Origin: Flavobacteriaceae bacterium
GTDB taxonomy: Bacteria; Bacteroidota; Bacteroidia; Flavobacteriales; Flavobacteriaceae
Direction of reading: 5' to 3'
Assembly (NCBI GenBank): GCA_013373105.1
Contig: JABXIJ010000017.1
Span: 1-64,000, forward strand
DNA: 64,000 nt
A model generated the notes under the pieces. That model searched no databases and was not told where the DNA came from. It saw nothing but the letters and a program-made list of their open reading frames with translations. Within the stretch, counting starts at the first letter, position 1. Each line of letters starts with the position of its first letter. The position numbers were made by a program, and so were the translations under genes. This document shows positions 28,301-36,381 of the stretch, piece by piece.

Positions 28301-28704
28301 AAACCATTAAAAATTTTAATTTCTGATGGTTTTTTATTTGTGGTTAAACTGTATAAAGTAGAAGAATTTGTTCTGTTTTGTAATATTAGTTTATCATTAA
28401 AAGGAGCATATGTTTTGGTTAAAAATTCAGGATATCTAAAGTATTCAACTGTAATTTTTGAGTATTTTTTAGCATCTATAACTAAAATTGCTTTTGTGAA
28501 ATTTATCTGATATTCATTTTTAGAAACTTCTAATCCAAACTGATTTATTACTTTAAAACTTAAAGGATTTATAGCTATAGAATCTATTTGAATAGTATCT
28601 TTTTTTAATTCAATAATTTTCTTTCTAAAATCAGTTGATAGATTTTGAGATTGGATAGAAACTCCAATTAATAGAAGTGTAAAAAAAAGAAGTTTTTTGT
28701 ACAT
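25327..28704 (-). CDS. Large outer-membrane protein of unknown function
   Basis: A 1125-residue secreted protein with a signal peptide (SIQSQ-N). The N-terminal part (about 25-330) contains beta-sandwich-like repeats, including GFITRGVTSGTNQNAVTNSSLDL near residue 138, GDLSLKNRETFFFPFEKQVSGLEVE near residue 217, and NGSLLKRGENEDYTINYNLGEITF near residue 295. The rest is long alternating strands (aromatic-rich) consistent with a large outer-membrane barrel, ending IQLRANF. No known family. It is 33 bases upstream of the small His protein, possibly on one transcript with the efflux genes. Confidence 0.6.
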   Translation of the reverse strand: MYKKLLFFTLLLIGVSIQSQNLSTDFRKKIIELKKDTIQIDSIAINPLSFKVINQFGLEVSKNEYQINFTKAILVIDAKKYSKITVEYFRYPEFLTKTYAPFNDKLILQNRTNSSTLYSLTTNKKPSEIKIFNGLETKGFITRGVTSGTNQNAVTNSSLDLEISGKLSENVILRANIFDTNIPIQDNGLSQNLTDFDRIFVEIEHKNWRVKAGDLSLKNRETFFFPFEKQVSGLEVEAKVNDNFKVGASGAIVRGKFALYRFTAVEGNQGPYKVFGSNNEPVFLMIEGAERVYVNGSLLKRGENEDYTINYNLGEITFNTTFPITNDMRIWIEYQYADRNYTRFITYEKAEYTSEKLNIAGYFYSENDAKNQPIQQSLTTDQQEILANAGDDLSKMVAESAFPDTLGENKILYKKVTNNQTEYFEYSENAQEQLFNVSFTNVGVNQGDYILDRVTAVGNIYEYVGTNLGEYSPIIRLVAPTKSQMFVVKSDYNPTEKTVINTEVAVSNRDENLFSSIDDSQNAALAAKVEWQQKLIDKKWKLQTNINHEYANKNFYSEQIWEGVEFNRDWNITTNNATKNFFQSALTLEKNSANFIKYNYGNLSYDNGFKANKHKLLSNFKTGKTTFSTKISLLDNNSPEEITTFFRAIGKVNHQFKNSWIGAKINLETNSRKNVISNQFINTSHKYKDYEMFLGVGDSTKIYAKFGYNFRTNDSIRSNSFTEINNRNTFYVQSNLIKNKRTNLSIFANYRITENAFTDNEKTLNSRVVYNQKFFNNFLNLGTVYETSSGNIARQDFVYIRVEQGLGYYTWIDYNNDGIEDFNEFEIAVFQDQANYLRLPKPNLRFIATQRAKIQQTITLNPRVWADKKGIQKLISKFYNQTYLTVENEQERQGNTFQLNPFDFNENSLISLNYNIRNSLYYNKNLNNHSVIYSYGNSQIKQQLFIGTQENKINLHQLDYAHKFATFWLVNLMGKISVNTLSTENFNDRNFEINAFEIQPKVTFLYNSDNRFSVFYHYKEKENKIQNFEQLNQQKFGVEYFYISKKQNQISANFNYFINDFVGSANSPVAYQMLEGLQAGDNFTWNVIFSQKLNSFLNLNLSYLGRKSENSTAIHTGSIQLRANF

Positions 28705-28758
28705 AAAGTCTCTACTACAAACGTAAAAATATGTTTTTATGTTTTATAGGACTTAATT

Positions 28759-29238
28759 TTAAAAGAGAGATTTTTGTTTTGTAGGTTTTTCATGATCTAA
28801 CAACCATTTTTTTCGCCAAAGACCAGCAGAAAAACCTGTTAGTGAACCATTAGAACCAACAACTCTATGGCATGGTATAATAATTAAAATTGGGTTTTTA
28901 CCATTAGCAGAAGCAACTGCTCTTATAGCTTTTAGATTACCTAAAGTTTTAGACTGTTCTTTATAAGTAATGGTTTTAGCAAAAGGAATATTTTGTAATT
29001 CTTCCCAAACTTTTTGTTGAAAAGTTGTTCCTTTTGGGTTCAATTTTAGTGTAAAGTTAGTCCTTTTGCCTTCAAAATATTCTTGAAGTTGAGCTACACA
29101 AACTTTAAGAATTTCAGGAATATATTTTGAAGTTTCTTTATCATCTTTTAAAATAGTAACTGTTTGTATTCCTTTGTCATTACCAGAAATTTCTAAAGTT
29201 CCAATTGGTGTTTTTAAAAATGCAGTTTCTTTATTCAT
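28759..29238 (-). CDS. ogt: Methylated-DNA--[protein]-cysteine S-methyltransferase
   Basis: Suicide repair enzyme that takes methyl groups from O6-methylguanine. The acceptor cysteine is Cys123 in the PCHRV motif (122-126). FQQKVWEELQNIPFAKTITY near residue 73 is the DNA-binding region, and GFSAGLWRKKWLLDHE closes the domain. 159 residues, no Ada N-terminal regulatory domain. It overlaps the tatD stop by one base (TAATG), so the two are translationally coupled. Confidence 0.96.
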   Translation of the reverse strand: MNKETAFLKTPIGTLEISGNDKGIQTVTILKDDKETSKYIPEILKVCVAQLQEYFEGKRTNFTLKLNPKGTTFQQKVWEELQNIPFAKTITYKEQSKTLGNLKAIRAVASANGKNPILIIIPCHRVVGSNGSLTGFSAGLWRKKWLLDHEKPTKQKSLF

Positions 29239-30002
29239 TAAATACCAAAAACTTCTTTAGAATTTTGTGTAGTAATTTTTGCAATTTCATTAAACGGTAT
29301 CTTATAAATATCTACGAGTTTATCTATAACATTTGTAATATAAGAAGATTCATTTCTCTTACCTCTATAAGGCGTGGGTGCTAAATATGGCGCATCTGTT
29401 TCTAAGACAATTTCTTTTAAATCAATTTCATGAAGAAATTTATCTATTTTACCATTCTTAAAGGTTACAACACCTCCAATGCCAAGTTTCATGTTATATG
29501 ATAAAGCTCTTTTAGCTTGTTCTATTGTACCTGTAAAACAATGAAAAATTCCTCTTAGTTTCTCATCTTTTTCTGTTTCTAATACTTCAAAAATTTCATC
29601 AAAAGCATCTCTACAATGAATTACAATTGGCAAATCTTTTTCTTTTGCCCACTGAATTTGAGTTTTAAAAGTTTCTTGTTGTTGTTTTAAAAAAGATTTA
29701 TCCCAATATAAATCAATACCAATTTCACCAATTGCATAAAAGTTTCGTTTTTCTATATACGATTTCACAATAGCTAGTTCTTCTTTATAATTTTCTTTTA
29801 CAGAGGTTGGGTGTAAACCCATCATTAAAAAAACATCATTAGGGAAATCTTTTTCTAACTGAAACATACGTTCTGAGTAAGTTGAATCTATAGCAGGTAT
29901 AAAAAAACGAGAAACCCCTAATTTTTTGGCTCTAGAAATTATTTTTTGCCTATCATCATCAAACTGTTCTGAATAAAGATGTGTGTGTGTATCTGTAATC
30001 AT
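29238..30002 (-). CDS. TatD family metal-dependent hydrolase/DNase
   Basis: A 254-residue TIM-barrel hydrolase. Metal ligands: THTHLY at the start (His6, His8), Glu in AIGEIGIDLYWD near residue 92, VIHCRDAF near residue 127, FHCFTG near residue 152, and ETDAPYLAP near residue 200. TatD-type enzymes are 3'-5' exonucleases linked to DNA repair. It is co-transcribed with ogt, consistent with that. Confidence 0.93.
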   Translation of the reverse strand: MITDTHTHLYSEQFDDDRQKIISRAKKLGVSRFFIPAIDSTYSERMFQLEKDFPNDVFLMMGLHPTSVKENYKEELAIVKSYIEKRNFYAIGEIGIDLYWDKSFLKQQQETFKTQIQWAKEKDLPIVIHCRDAFDEIFEVLETEKDEKLRGIFHCFTGTIEQAKRALSYNMKLGIGGVVTFKNGKIDKFLHEIDLKEIVLETDAPYLAPTPYRGKRNESSYITNVIDKLVDIYKIPFNEIAKITTQNSKEVFGI

Positions 30003-30079
30003 TCTTCATAAATTTCTTTAGCAAAACTACTATTTCAAAAAGTAAAAAACTCGTTATTTTTGTAAAAAAAATAATATAA

Positions 30080-30442
30080 ATGCAGATTTTAACGGCACAA
30101 GAATTACATAATTTGGCAATGAATATAGTAGGTGAGAAGTTAGAAAAGATGGGATATGAGTTTCAAGCCATAAATTCTCAGCTAAAAAAACATCCACAGT
30201 TTGTATTGTTTAAAAAAGGAGAGCCAACTATTTTTGTCTTAGTTAAAGCAACCAATAATCTTCAGAATCCAAATGAATACGATACAATTTGGATGGAAAC
30301 TTTTAAAAATCATGCTAAAAAAAATAATGCAAAAGTATGGTTTGCTGGTGTTGGAATTGCCAATGCTGAAAGTGTAGAAAGTCCAGTTTTTAAAGATCAG
30401 CCTTATTATGTGGCTTTTGATGAATTTTTAAAAATTTTATAA
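30080..30442 (+). CDS. Conserved small protein of unknown function
   Basis: A 120-residue soluble protein with no motif I recognise. Some relatives have been labelled as a Na+-translocating NADH:quinone reductase subunit, but this sequence has no ferredoxin Cys pattern or flavin motif, so I do not use that name. A match to the -7 element TAnnTTTG (TATTTTTG, 30055-30062) precedes the ATG by about 17 bases. Possible restriction-endonuclease-like fold (alternating beta strands, FVLFKKGEPTIFVLVKA) is only a guess. Confidence 0.6.
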   Translation: MQILTAQELHNLAMNIVGEKLEKMGYEFQAINSQLKKHPQFVLFKKGEPTIFVLVKATNNLQNPNEYDTIWMETFKNHAKKNNAKVWFAGVGIANAESVESPVFKDQPYYVAFDEFLKIL

Positions 30443-30489
30443 TAAAGCTAGAAAACAATATTTACAGTGTTTTTGAGTTAATAAGTATG

Positions 30490-30524
30490 TTAAAACTTAA
30501 AACTTAAAACTTAAAATTTAAAAT
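30490..30524 (+). repeat. Heptamer tandem repeat (TTAAAAY)x5
   Basis: Three exact copies of TTAAAAC then two of TTAAAAT, in the region before the PorP/SprF gene and upstream of its likely -7 element at 30546-30553. Confidence 0.9.
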
Positions 30525-30577
30525 AAAAGATTGTAGTAAAATCAATAACTTTGATTTTCTAAAAATTAAACCTTTAA

Positions 30578-31558
30578 ATGAACTTTTTTTCAAGATTACT
30601 CCTTTTTGTTGTATTAACATTTTCATTTAAAGGTATTTCACAAGAAACATTACCTATTTATAAAGATTATTTGTCAGATAATGTGTATTTAGTGCATCCA
30701 TCTGCAGCAGGTATTGGTAATTCTAGCAAGTTACGATTAACAGCAAGACAACAGTGGGCAGGAATACCAAATGCACCAGCTTTACAAACGTTAAGTTTTC
30801 ACACAAGATTTAATGAGTATTCTAATGCTGGTTATGGATTAATTTTATTTAATGATAAAAATGGATTTCATTCTCAGCAAGGTGTTCAAGCAACTTATGC
30901 CTATCATTTACAAATGGGAAATGGGAAGTTTTTTAATCAGTTAAGTTTTGGTTTATCGTTTACATTTGTACAAAATCAATCAGATCAAAGAACATTTACT
31001 GGAGATAAAGCTGTAGCAGCTATTGTACAAAGTACAAGTTATTACAATGCCGATTTTGGAGTTGCATATCATTATGGTGGGTTATCTTCTTATTTTACAA
31101 TTAAAAACTTATTACTAACTGCAAAGAACAATTTAAACGTTCAAGAAAACTTAGATTTAAAAAACTATATTTTTTCTGCAGGATATTATTTTGGTGAAGA
31201 TTTATTTGTACAGTTTGAACCTTCTATAATGTTACAATTTAGAGAAGGAACAGGAGAACGAATTGCAGATTTAAATATGAAAGTATACAAAAATGTTTCT
31301 GAATCACAAATTTGGGCTGCTTTATCTTATCGTAGAACTTTTGATGCTACTGCTATTCAAAACGCAGAATTTATAAGTCCTGTTTTAGGAATAAATTATA
31401 AAAATTGGATGTTCTCTTACACTTATACCAATCAAATCAATGATGTAGTATTAACCAATTCTGGATTTCATCAAGTGTCATTAGGTATAAATCTTTGGAC
31501 TAGAGAGCCTAGAGCTGCAGCTTGTCCTAATATTAATTCAGCTTTCGGAAGATTTTAA
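30578..31558 (+). CDS. PorP/SprF family type IX secretion membrane protein
   Basis: A 326-residue outer-membrane protein. Signal peptide ends at KGISQ. The family pattern is clear: NVYLVHPSAAGIGNSSKLRLTARQQW near residue 36, then LSFHTRF, GLILFNDKNG, and a long beta-barrel ending with a Phe. PorP/SprF proteins serve in T9SS as partners for secreted adhesins and gliding. This copy is alone, with no gldKLMN or adhesin gene nearby. It overlaps the convergent murI stop by four bases. Confidence 0.92.
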   Translation: MNFFSRLLLFVVLTFSFKGISQETLPIYKDYLSDNVYLVHPSAAGIGNSSKLRLTARQQWAGIPNAPALQTLSFHTRFNEYSNAGYGLILFNDKNGFHSQQGVQATYAYHLQMGNGKFFNQLSFGLSFTFVQNQSDQRTFTGDKAVAAIVQSTSYYNADFGVAYHYGGLSSYFTIKNLLLTAKNNLNVQENLDLKNYIFSAGYYFGEDLFVQFEPSIMLQFREGTGERIADLNMKVYKNVSESQIWAALSYRRTFDATAIQNAEFISPVLGINYKNWMFSYTYTNQINDVVLTNSGFHQVSLGINLWTREPRAAACPNINSAFGRF

Positions 31559-32349
31559 AAATCTTGTTCTGTAACTACAATATTAGCCCCATTATTTTTT
31601 ACTAATTGTTCTAAAACCGTCTTATTTGTATTTATAAAAAATTCATGTTTTACAGCTGAATTTTTAAAATTAAGTAAGTTGTTCTTTGTTAAAATAGCTT
31701 TTGTTTGTCTTGCTACTGCTTCACCAGAATCGATTATCTGAACGTTTTTACCCACAATTTTTTTTATTTGTGGGATTAGGTACGGGTAATGTGTACAGCC
31801 CAATACTAAACAATCTATATTATCTTGCAATAAAGGATGTAAATAAGATTGTAGTAACGAATGCATTTCTTCAGATTCACCTTTGCCTTTTTCTATAAGC
31901 TCTACTAAACCTTTTCCAACAACTTCTTTAATAGTTTTAGTTTCTCTTATACTACTAGATGTTTTTTCAAATAACTCACTTGATAGTGTGCCTTTTGTGG
32001 CTAAAATACCTATAACATTAGTTTGTGTATGTAATGAAGCTGGTTTAATAGCTGGTTCTATACCAATAAATGGAATGTTATAACTATCTCTTAAAATCTT
32101 TATACCATTTGTAGTAGCAGTATTGCATGCAACTACTATAACTTTAGCTCCTTTAGCTATTAAATAATCTGTGTTTTTTTTGGCAAGTGCAATAATATCG
32201 GCTTTACTTTTTTCGCCATAAGGAGCATTTTTACTATCAGATAAGTATATAGTATTTTCTTCGGGTAGTTTTTTTATGATTTCTTTCCAAATAGAAGTTC
32301 CTCCAACACCTGAATCGAAAATACCTATGGGTGAATTATTTATGCTCAT
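31555..32349 (-). CDS. murI: Glutamate racemase
   Basis: Makes D-glutamate for peptidoglycan. Catalytic cysteines are Cys75 (ACNTATT) and Cys185 (GCTHYPY). The N-terminal GIFDSGVGGTSI is typical. 264 residues, full length. It lies downstream of two OmpH genes but is separated from them by a terminator, so it may be expressed on its own. Confidence 0.96.
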   Translation of the reverse strand: MSINNSPIGIFDSGVGGTSIWKEIIKKLPEENTIYLSDSKNAPYGEKSKADIIALAKKNTDYLIAKGAKVIVVACNTATTNGIKILRDSYNIPFIGIEPAIKPASLHTQTNVIGILATKGTLSSELFEKTSSSIRETKTIKEVVGKGLVELIEKGKGESEEMHSLLQSYLHPLLQDNIDCLVLGCTHYPYLIPQIKKIVGKNVQIIDSGEAVARQTKAILTKNNLLNFKNSAVKHEFFINTNKTVLEQLVKNNGANIVVTEQDF

Positions 32350-32364
32350 CTTAATTGTAAAAAT

Positions 32365-32396
32365 AAAAAAAACCTACTGAAGAGTAGGTTTTTTTT
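32365..32396 (-). terminator. Terminator between ompH and murI
   Basis: An AAAAAAAACCTACT arm pairs with AGTAGGTTTTTTTT around a GAAG loop. Confidence 0.85.
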
Positions 32397-32415
32397 ATAT
32401 AAGTTAGGTAAAATA

Positions 32416-32934
32416 TTAGAATCCTAATTTAGCTTTAACAGCTGCATATAAGTCTTCTCCTTTTTTAACTAATAGTCCTTTACCAACAGAAGCGTCTAAT
32501 ACATAAAGTATTCCTTTTTCAGCTGCAACATCTTCTATAGCTTTTTGTGCTTTTTCGATAATTGGCTGTAAACCTTCTGCTTGCTTTTTTTGCATAGTTT
32601 GGTAAGCCTCTTGTCTAGCTGCTTCATACCTTTGATTATCTCCTTGAACTTCTTTAGCTCTCATTTCGTTAATCTCTTTACTTTGCGTGTTTTGCTCAGC
32701 AGTATATTTTTTCATTTTAGCATCTAATTTTTTAGCTAAACCTTCAATTTCATCTTGGTAAGTCTTACTAAGCTTATCCATATCTGCTTTTAACTTTTTT
32801 GTAGCTGGCATTTCTGCAACTAACTTTTCAAAGTCTATATGACCTATTTTTTGTGCATTTGCAACTCCACCTAATCCTAAAGTAAATACAGCAATTAATA
32901 GTAACGATTTTAAATTTCTCATCCCGATTTTCAT
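32416..32934 (-). CDS. OmpH/Skp family periplasmic chaperone
   Basis: Signal peptide (cleavage near ANAQ). The mature protein is short with a long charged coiled coil (MDKLSKTYQDEIEGLAKKLDAKMKK onward) as in Skp tentacles, ending in the conserved ILYVLDASVGKGLL segment. Skp delivers unfolded outer-membrane proteins to BamA. The start is ATG at 32934; an alternative internal ATG gives MRNLKSLLL. It lies just after the second OmpH gene in the bamA cluster. Confidence 0.92.
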   Translation of the reverse strand: MKIGMRNLKSLLLIAVFTLGLGGVANAQKIGHIDFEKLVAEMPATKKLKADMDKLSKTYQDEIEGLAKKLDAKMKKYTAEQNTQSKEINEMRAKEVQGDNQRYEAARQEAYQTMQKKQAEGLQPIIEKAQKAIEDVAAEKGILYVLDASVGKGLLVKKGEDLYAAVKAKLGF

Positions 32935-32958
32935 TTAATTAATATTCTAGTTTTTTGT

Positions 32959-33786
32959 TTAATTATCTCCTTTTTTCTTTTGTTTTTCTTTTCTTTCTTG
33001 TTCTTTAATTTTACGTAAAGAATCTTTTTTTCTTTTTAATATTTTTCTTTTTTCAGCTCTTTGTTCTAACAACTTTTTTCTTTTTTCTTCTATTGCTTTT
33101 CGTTTAACTTCTTTATCAGCTTCTTTTTTTTCTAAAGCATCGTTTTTCTTTTCTTCAGCAGCATTTTTCTTAGCAATAGTTTCTTTTTGTTTAACAGTTA
33201 ATTGTTTATTTGGTGTTTTAGAAGCTTCTATTTTCTTCTGGCGTTCATCTTTCTTTTTGTCTGCTAAACGTGTTCTATCTATAGTAGATAAAACAAGGTC
33301 GCTAATATCGTATTTTTTATTGGAATATAGCATGATTAAGTCACTAGATTTCTCAAAAACAAAATCATATTTTTTCCTTGCTGCAATACTTTGTATTGCA
33401 TTGTATACTTGATCTTGAATTGGCTTTACTAATTGCTTTCTTACCAAAAACATATCGCCATTTGGGCCAAAGTATATTGCTTCTAATCTTCTAAGTTCTT
33501 GTTGTTTTAAACTTATTTCTTCTTCTTTTTCTTCTATTAAATCTTTAGTTAAAATGGCTTTTTCATTTGCAAGATCAGTTTTTAAAACTTCTATATATCT
33601 TGCTTGTTCATCTAATTTTTTACGCCATTTAGTAACTTTTGCATCAAGAGTATTCTGTGCTTGAATATATTCTGGAACATTTTCTAAAATATATTCCATA
33701 TCTATATAAGCAATTAATTGATTTCTTTGCGACCAAATATTAACTACATTAAGTAAAAGAACTGCGAATAAAAATATTTTTTTCAT
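32959..33786 (-). CDS. OmpH/Skp family chaperone with Lys/Glu-rich tail
   Basis: Second OmpH-family protein, 275 residues from the ATG at 33786 (MKKIFLFAVLLL). The longer ATG at 33831 adds a poor N-terminus and is unlikely. Signal peptide ends at IWSQ. The OmpH core (YIDMEYILENVPEYIQAQNTLD ... FVFEKSSDLIMLYSNKKYDISD) spans about 155 residues; the last 110 are a very Lys/Glu-rich helix. The pair of OmpH genes after bamA is common in Bacteroidota. It likely helps the outer-membrane assembly pathway. Confidence 0.9.
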   Translation of the reverse strand: MKKIFLFAVLLLNVVNIWSQRNQLIAYIDMEYILENVPEYIQAQNTLDAKVTKWRKKLDEQARYIEVLKTDLANEKAILTKDLIEEKEEEISLKQQELRRLEAIYFGPNGDMFLVRKQLVKPIQDQVYNAIQSIAARKKYDFVFEKSSDLIMLYSNKKYDISDLVLSTIDRTRLADKKKDERQKKIEASKTPNKQLTVKQKETIAKKNAAEEKKNDALEKKEADKEVKRKAIEEKRKKLLEQRAEKRKILKRKKDSLRKIKEQERKEKQKKKGDN

Positions 33787-33849
33787 CTGTATAAAGAGTT
33801 TAGAAAAAACCGTGCCATAAAAAAAACACACTACAAATGTACATTTTTC

Positions 33850-36381
33850 TTAGAACTGTCTACCAATAATAAAATGTGTTTGCCAGCCAGATTTAACCAA
33901 AGCGCCTGGTAATGGATCAAAACCATGCGCAAAGTCTATACCTAGTAAACCAAATGCAGGCATAAATATTCTTATCCCTAATCCAGCTGAACGTTTTAAT
34001 TCAAACGGATTAAATGACTCAAAATTGTCATAAGAGTTACCAGCTTCTAAAAATCCTAAGGTATAAATAGATGCTGCTGGTGAATCTGTAATCGAATACC
34101 TAAGTTCTAATTGAAATTTATTATAAATAGAGCCACCATCTACAGAAGATAATCTATTGTTTTCATAACCTCTTAAACCAATTACTTCTCTACCATCTAA
34201 TTGAAATACGGCAATTCCATCTCCACCAACAAAAAATCTTTCAAATGGCGATAATCCTATATCTGAGTTATAAAAACCTAAGAACCCCATTTCCGCGTTG
34301 GTCATTAAAACTAATTTATCTGTAAATGATGTATACCATTTTCCTTGAGCTTTAATTTTGTAATATTCTAACCATTTGTATTTTTCTGATGGATCTAATT
34401 GTGTGTAATCTCTATCATTAAATAATGAGTATGGAAAAGTTGCTTTTAACCCTAAAATAAATTGAGAACCATATGTTGGAAAAATAGGTGTTGGACCTGC
34501 AGAATTTCTAGTTAAAACAACATTATAAGATAAGTTGTTTAAAGTACCATTATTTAAAATATCTCTACCTACTCTAAATCCATAATTATTTAATCTAAAA
34601 CTTTGGTATGCAATAGTTTGAGACAATTGAAAATAATCATCTGGCCATTTTAAACGCTTACCTAAACCAATTGAGGCACCAACAATTCCTAAACTTCTAC
34701 TTTTATCTACATCAAAAGTTTGAGGGTTTATTTGAAATTGATTTGATGTATAAATTGAAAACGATAAGGATTGTGGAGTTTTACCTCCTAACCAAGGTTC
34801 TGTAAATGATAAACTATAGGTACTAAAAGTTCTACTTGTTTGTAATCTTAACGATAAACTTTGCCCATCTCCCATAGGTAAAGGCTTATAAGCTTCTTTA
34901 TTAAAAAGGTTTCTAATCGAAAAGTTGTTGAACGATAATCCTAAAGTACCAATAAAGGCACCACCACCATAACCACCTTGTAATTCTACTTGACTACCAC
35001 CTCTTTCTGTTACAGCAAAGTTTATATCAGCAGTTTTGTTATTGTAATCTGGTACAACATCTGGTACCACATTTTGATCAAAAAATCCTAATTGACCAAT
35101 TTCACGAATAGAACGTATAATGTTAGATCTACTAAATAAATCTCCAGGTTTAACTCTTAGTTCTCTAAAAATAACATGGTCATTTGTCTTGTCGTTTCCT
35201 GATACTGTTACTTTTCTAATTCTTGCTTTTTCATCTTCGCGTATTCTAATTTCTACAGTAATAGAATCGTTTTTTACTTTAGTTTCAACAGCATTTACTT
35301 GCGAGAATAAGAAACCATTATCTTGATAAAGTGTTGTTAAATCTTCTGAAGTTGGTGTTCCATCTCCTTTTACTCTTTCTTTTAAGACAGCACCATTATA
35401 AACATCTCCTTTATCAATTCTTAATACTTGTTCTAAATCTTCGTCTGTAAATTCTTTGTTTCCAACAAAAATGATGTCTGCAAATCGATATTGTTTACCT
35501 TCTTCTAGATCTATTTCTATATTAATGGTATTATCATCATTCCAAGTAATTCTATCGTCTAATATTCTCGCATCTCTAAAACCTTGTCTGCTATATTTAT
35601 CTAAAATACTTTCTAAATCTTCTTGATAATCTTCTTCAATATATTTTGATGTTTTCCAGAATCTACCAAAAAATTTTCTTTTAGTATTAGACATGGCACC
35701 TCTTAATTTCTTGTCAGAAATCTTCTCATTACCATTAAAAATTATGTTTTTTACTTTAATTTTTTTGCCTCTATCTATAAACACTTTCATGTTTACAGCA
35801 TTTAAGTCTGTTGTATCTTTTATTATGTCTAAGTTAACCTTAGCTTTAAGAAAACCTTTGTCTGTATATTTTTTTGTAAAGTAATTTTTAGTGGTAACAA
35901 TTAAGTTATCGGTAACCATTGTTCCTGTTTTTAACTCAGCTTCTCTTATGAGTTCTTTAGCTTTACTTTTTCGGATACCAGCAATTTTAACTTGATTTAA
36001 CTGTGGTAATTCTTGAACATCAAACTGAAGATATACTGTGTTACCATCTATTCTAGACAAATACACATCTACATTACTAAACTGTTTACTTTCGTATAGT
36101 TTTTTTATTGCACTTGTTAGTTTATCGCCAGGTAATTTAATTGTTTGGCCATTTCTAAGTCCTGTAAAGACCTTAACTGTTTCTTCGCTAAACTTTTTTA
36201 AACCAGTTACAGAAATACCACCAAGAATATATTCTTTACCTCTTTCAAAAGAAAAGTTATTTTTTTTAATGGTATCGTTTTGTTGAGTTTGAGCATTAGT
36301 GCTAAAACTAAAAAATAGTGCAATAAGCACTACAACAGTTGATATTGATTTTATATTAAACTTATTCTGTAAGTTGTTCAC
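33850..36381 (-). CDS. bamA: Outer-membrane assembly factor BamA (Omp85)
   Basis: Inserts beta-barrel proteins into the outer membrane. Five POTRA-like modules occupy the N-terminal half (ILGGISVTGLKKFSEETV near residue 48, then ITV/FADIIFVGNKEFTDEDL and VTVSGNDKTNDHVIFRELRVKPGD), and the C-terminal half is the barrel with VRGYE-like region (VIGLRGYENNRL) and a C-terminal Phe. There is no ATG start: the frame offers TTG at 36393 or GTG at 36381, and both overlap the uppS end. I place it at GTG. Translationally coupled to uppS is likely. Confidence 0.93.
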   Translation of the reverse strand: MNNLQNKFNIKSISTVVVLIALFFSFSTNAQTQQNDTIKKNNFSFERGKEYILGGISVTGLKKFSEETVKVFTGLRNGQTIKLPGDKLTSAIKKLYESKQFSNVDVYLSRIDGNTVYLQFDVQELPQLNQVKIAGIRKSKAKELIREAELKTGTMVTDNLIVTTKNYFTKKYTDKGFLKAKVNLDIIKDTTDLNAVNMKVFIDRGKKIKVKNIIFNGNEKISDKKLRGAMSNTKRKFFGRFWKTSKYIEEDYQEDLESILDKYSRQGFRDARILDDRITWNDDNTINIEIDLEEGKQYRFADIIFVGNKEFTDEDLEQVLRIDKGDVYNGAVLKERVKGDGTPTSEDLTTLYQDNGFLFSQVNAVETKVKNDSITVEIRIREDEKARIRKVTVSGNDKTNDHVIFRELRVKPGDLFSRSNIIRSIREIGQLGFFDQNVVPDVVPDYNNKTADINFAVTERGGSQVELQGGYGGGAFIGTLGLSFNNFSIRNLFNKEAYKPLPMGDGQSLSLRLQTSRTFSTYSLSFTEPWLGGKTPQSLSFSIYTSNQFQINPQTFDVDKSRSLGIVGASIGLGKRLKWPDDYFQLSQTIAYQSFRLNNYGFRVGRDILNNGTLNNLSYNVVLTRNSAGPTPIFPTYGSQFILGLKATFPYSLFNDRDYTQLDPSEKYKWLEYYKIKAQGKWYTSFTDKLVLMTNAEMGFLGFYNSDIGLSPFERFFVGGDGIAVFQLDGREVIGLRGYENNRLSSVDGGSIYNKFQLELRYSITDSPAASIYTLGFLEAGNSYDNFESFNPFELKRSAGLGIRIFMPAFGLLGIDFAHGFDPLPGALVKSGWQTHFIIGRQF

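Noticed and set aside
30080-30442. Label as Na+-translocating NADH:quinone reductase subunit F
   Set aside because: No ferredoxin Cys motif, no flavin site and only 120 residues; the label would be a misannotation.
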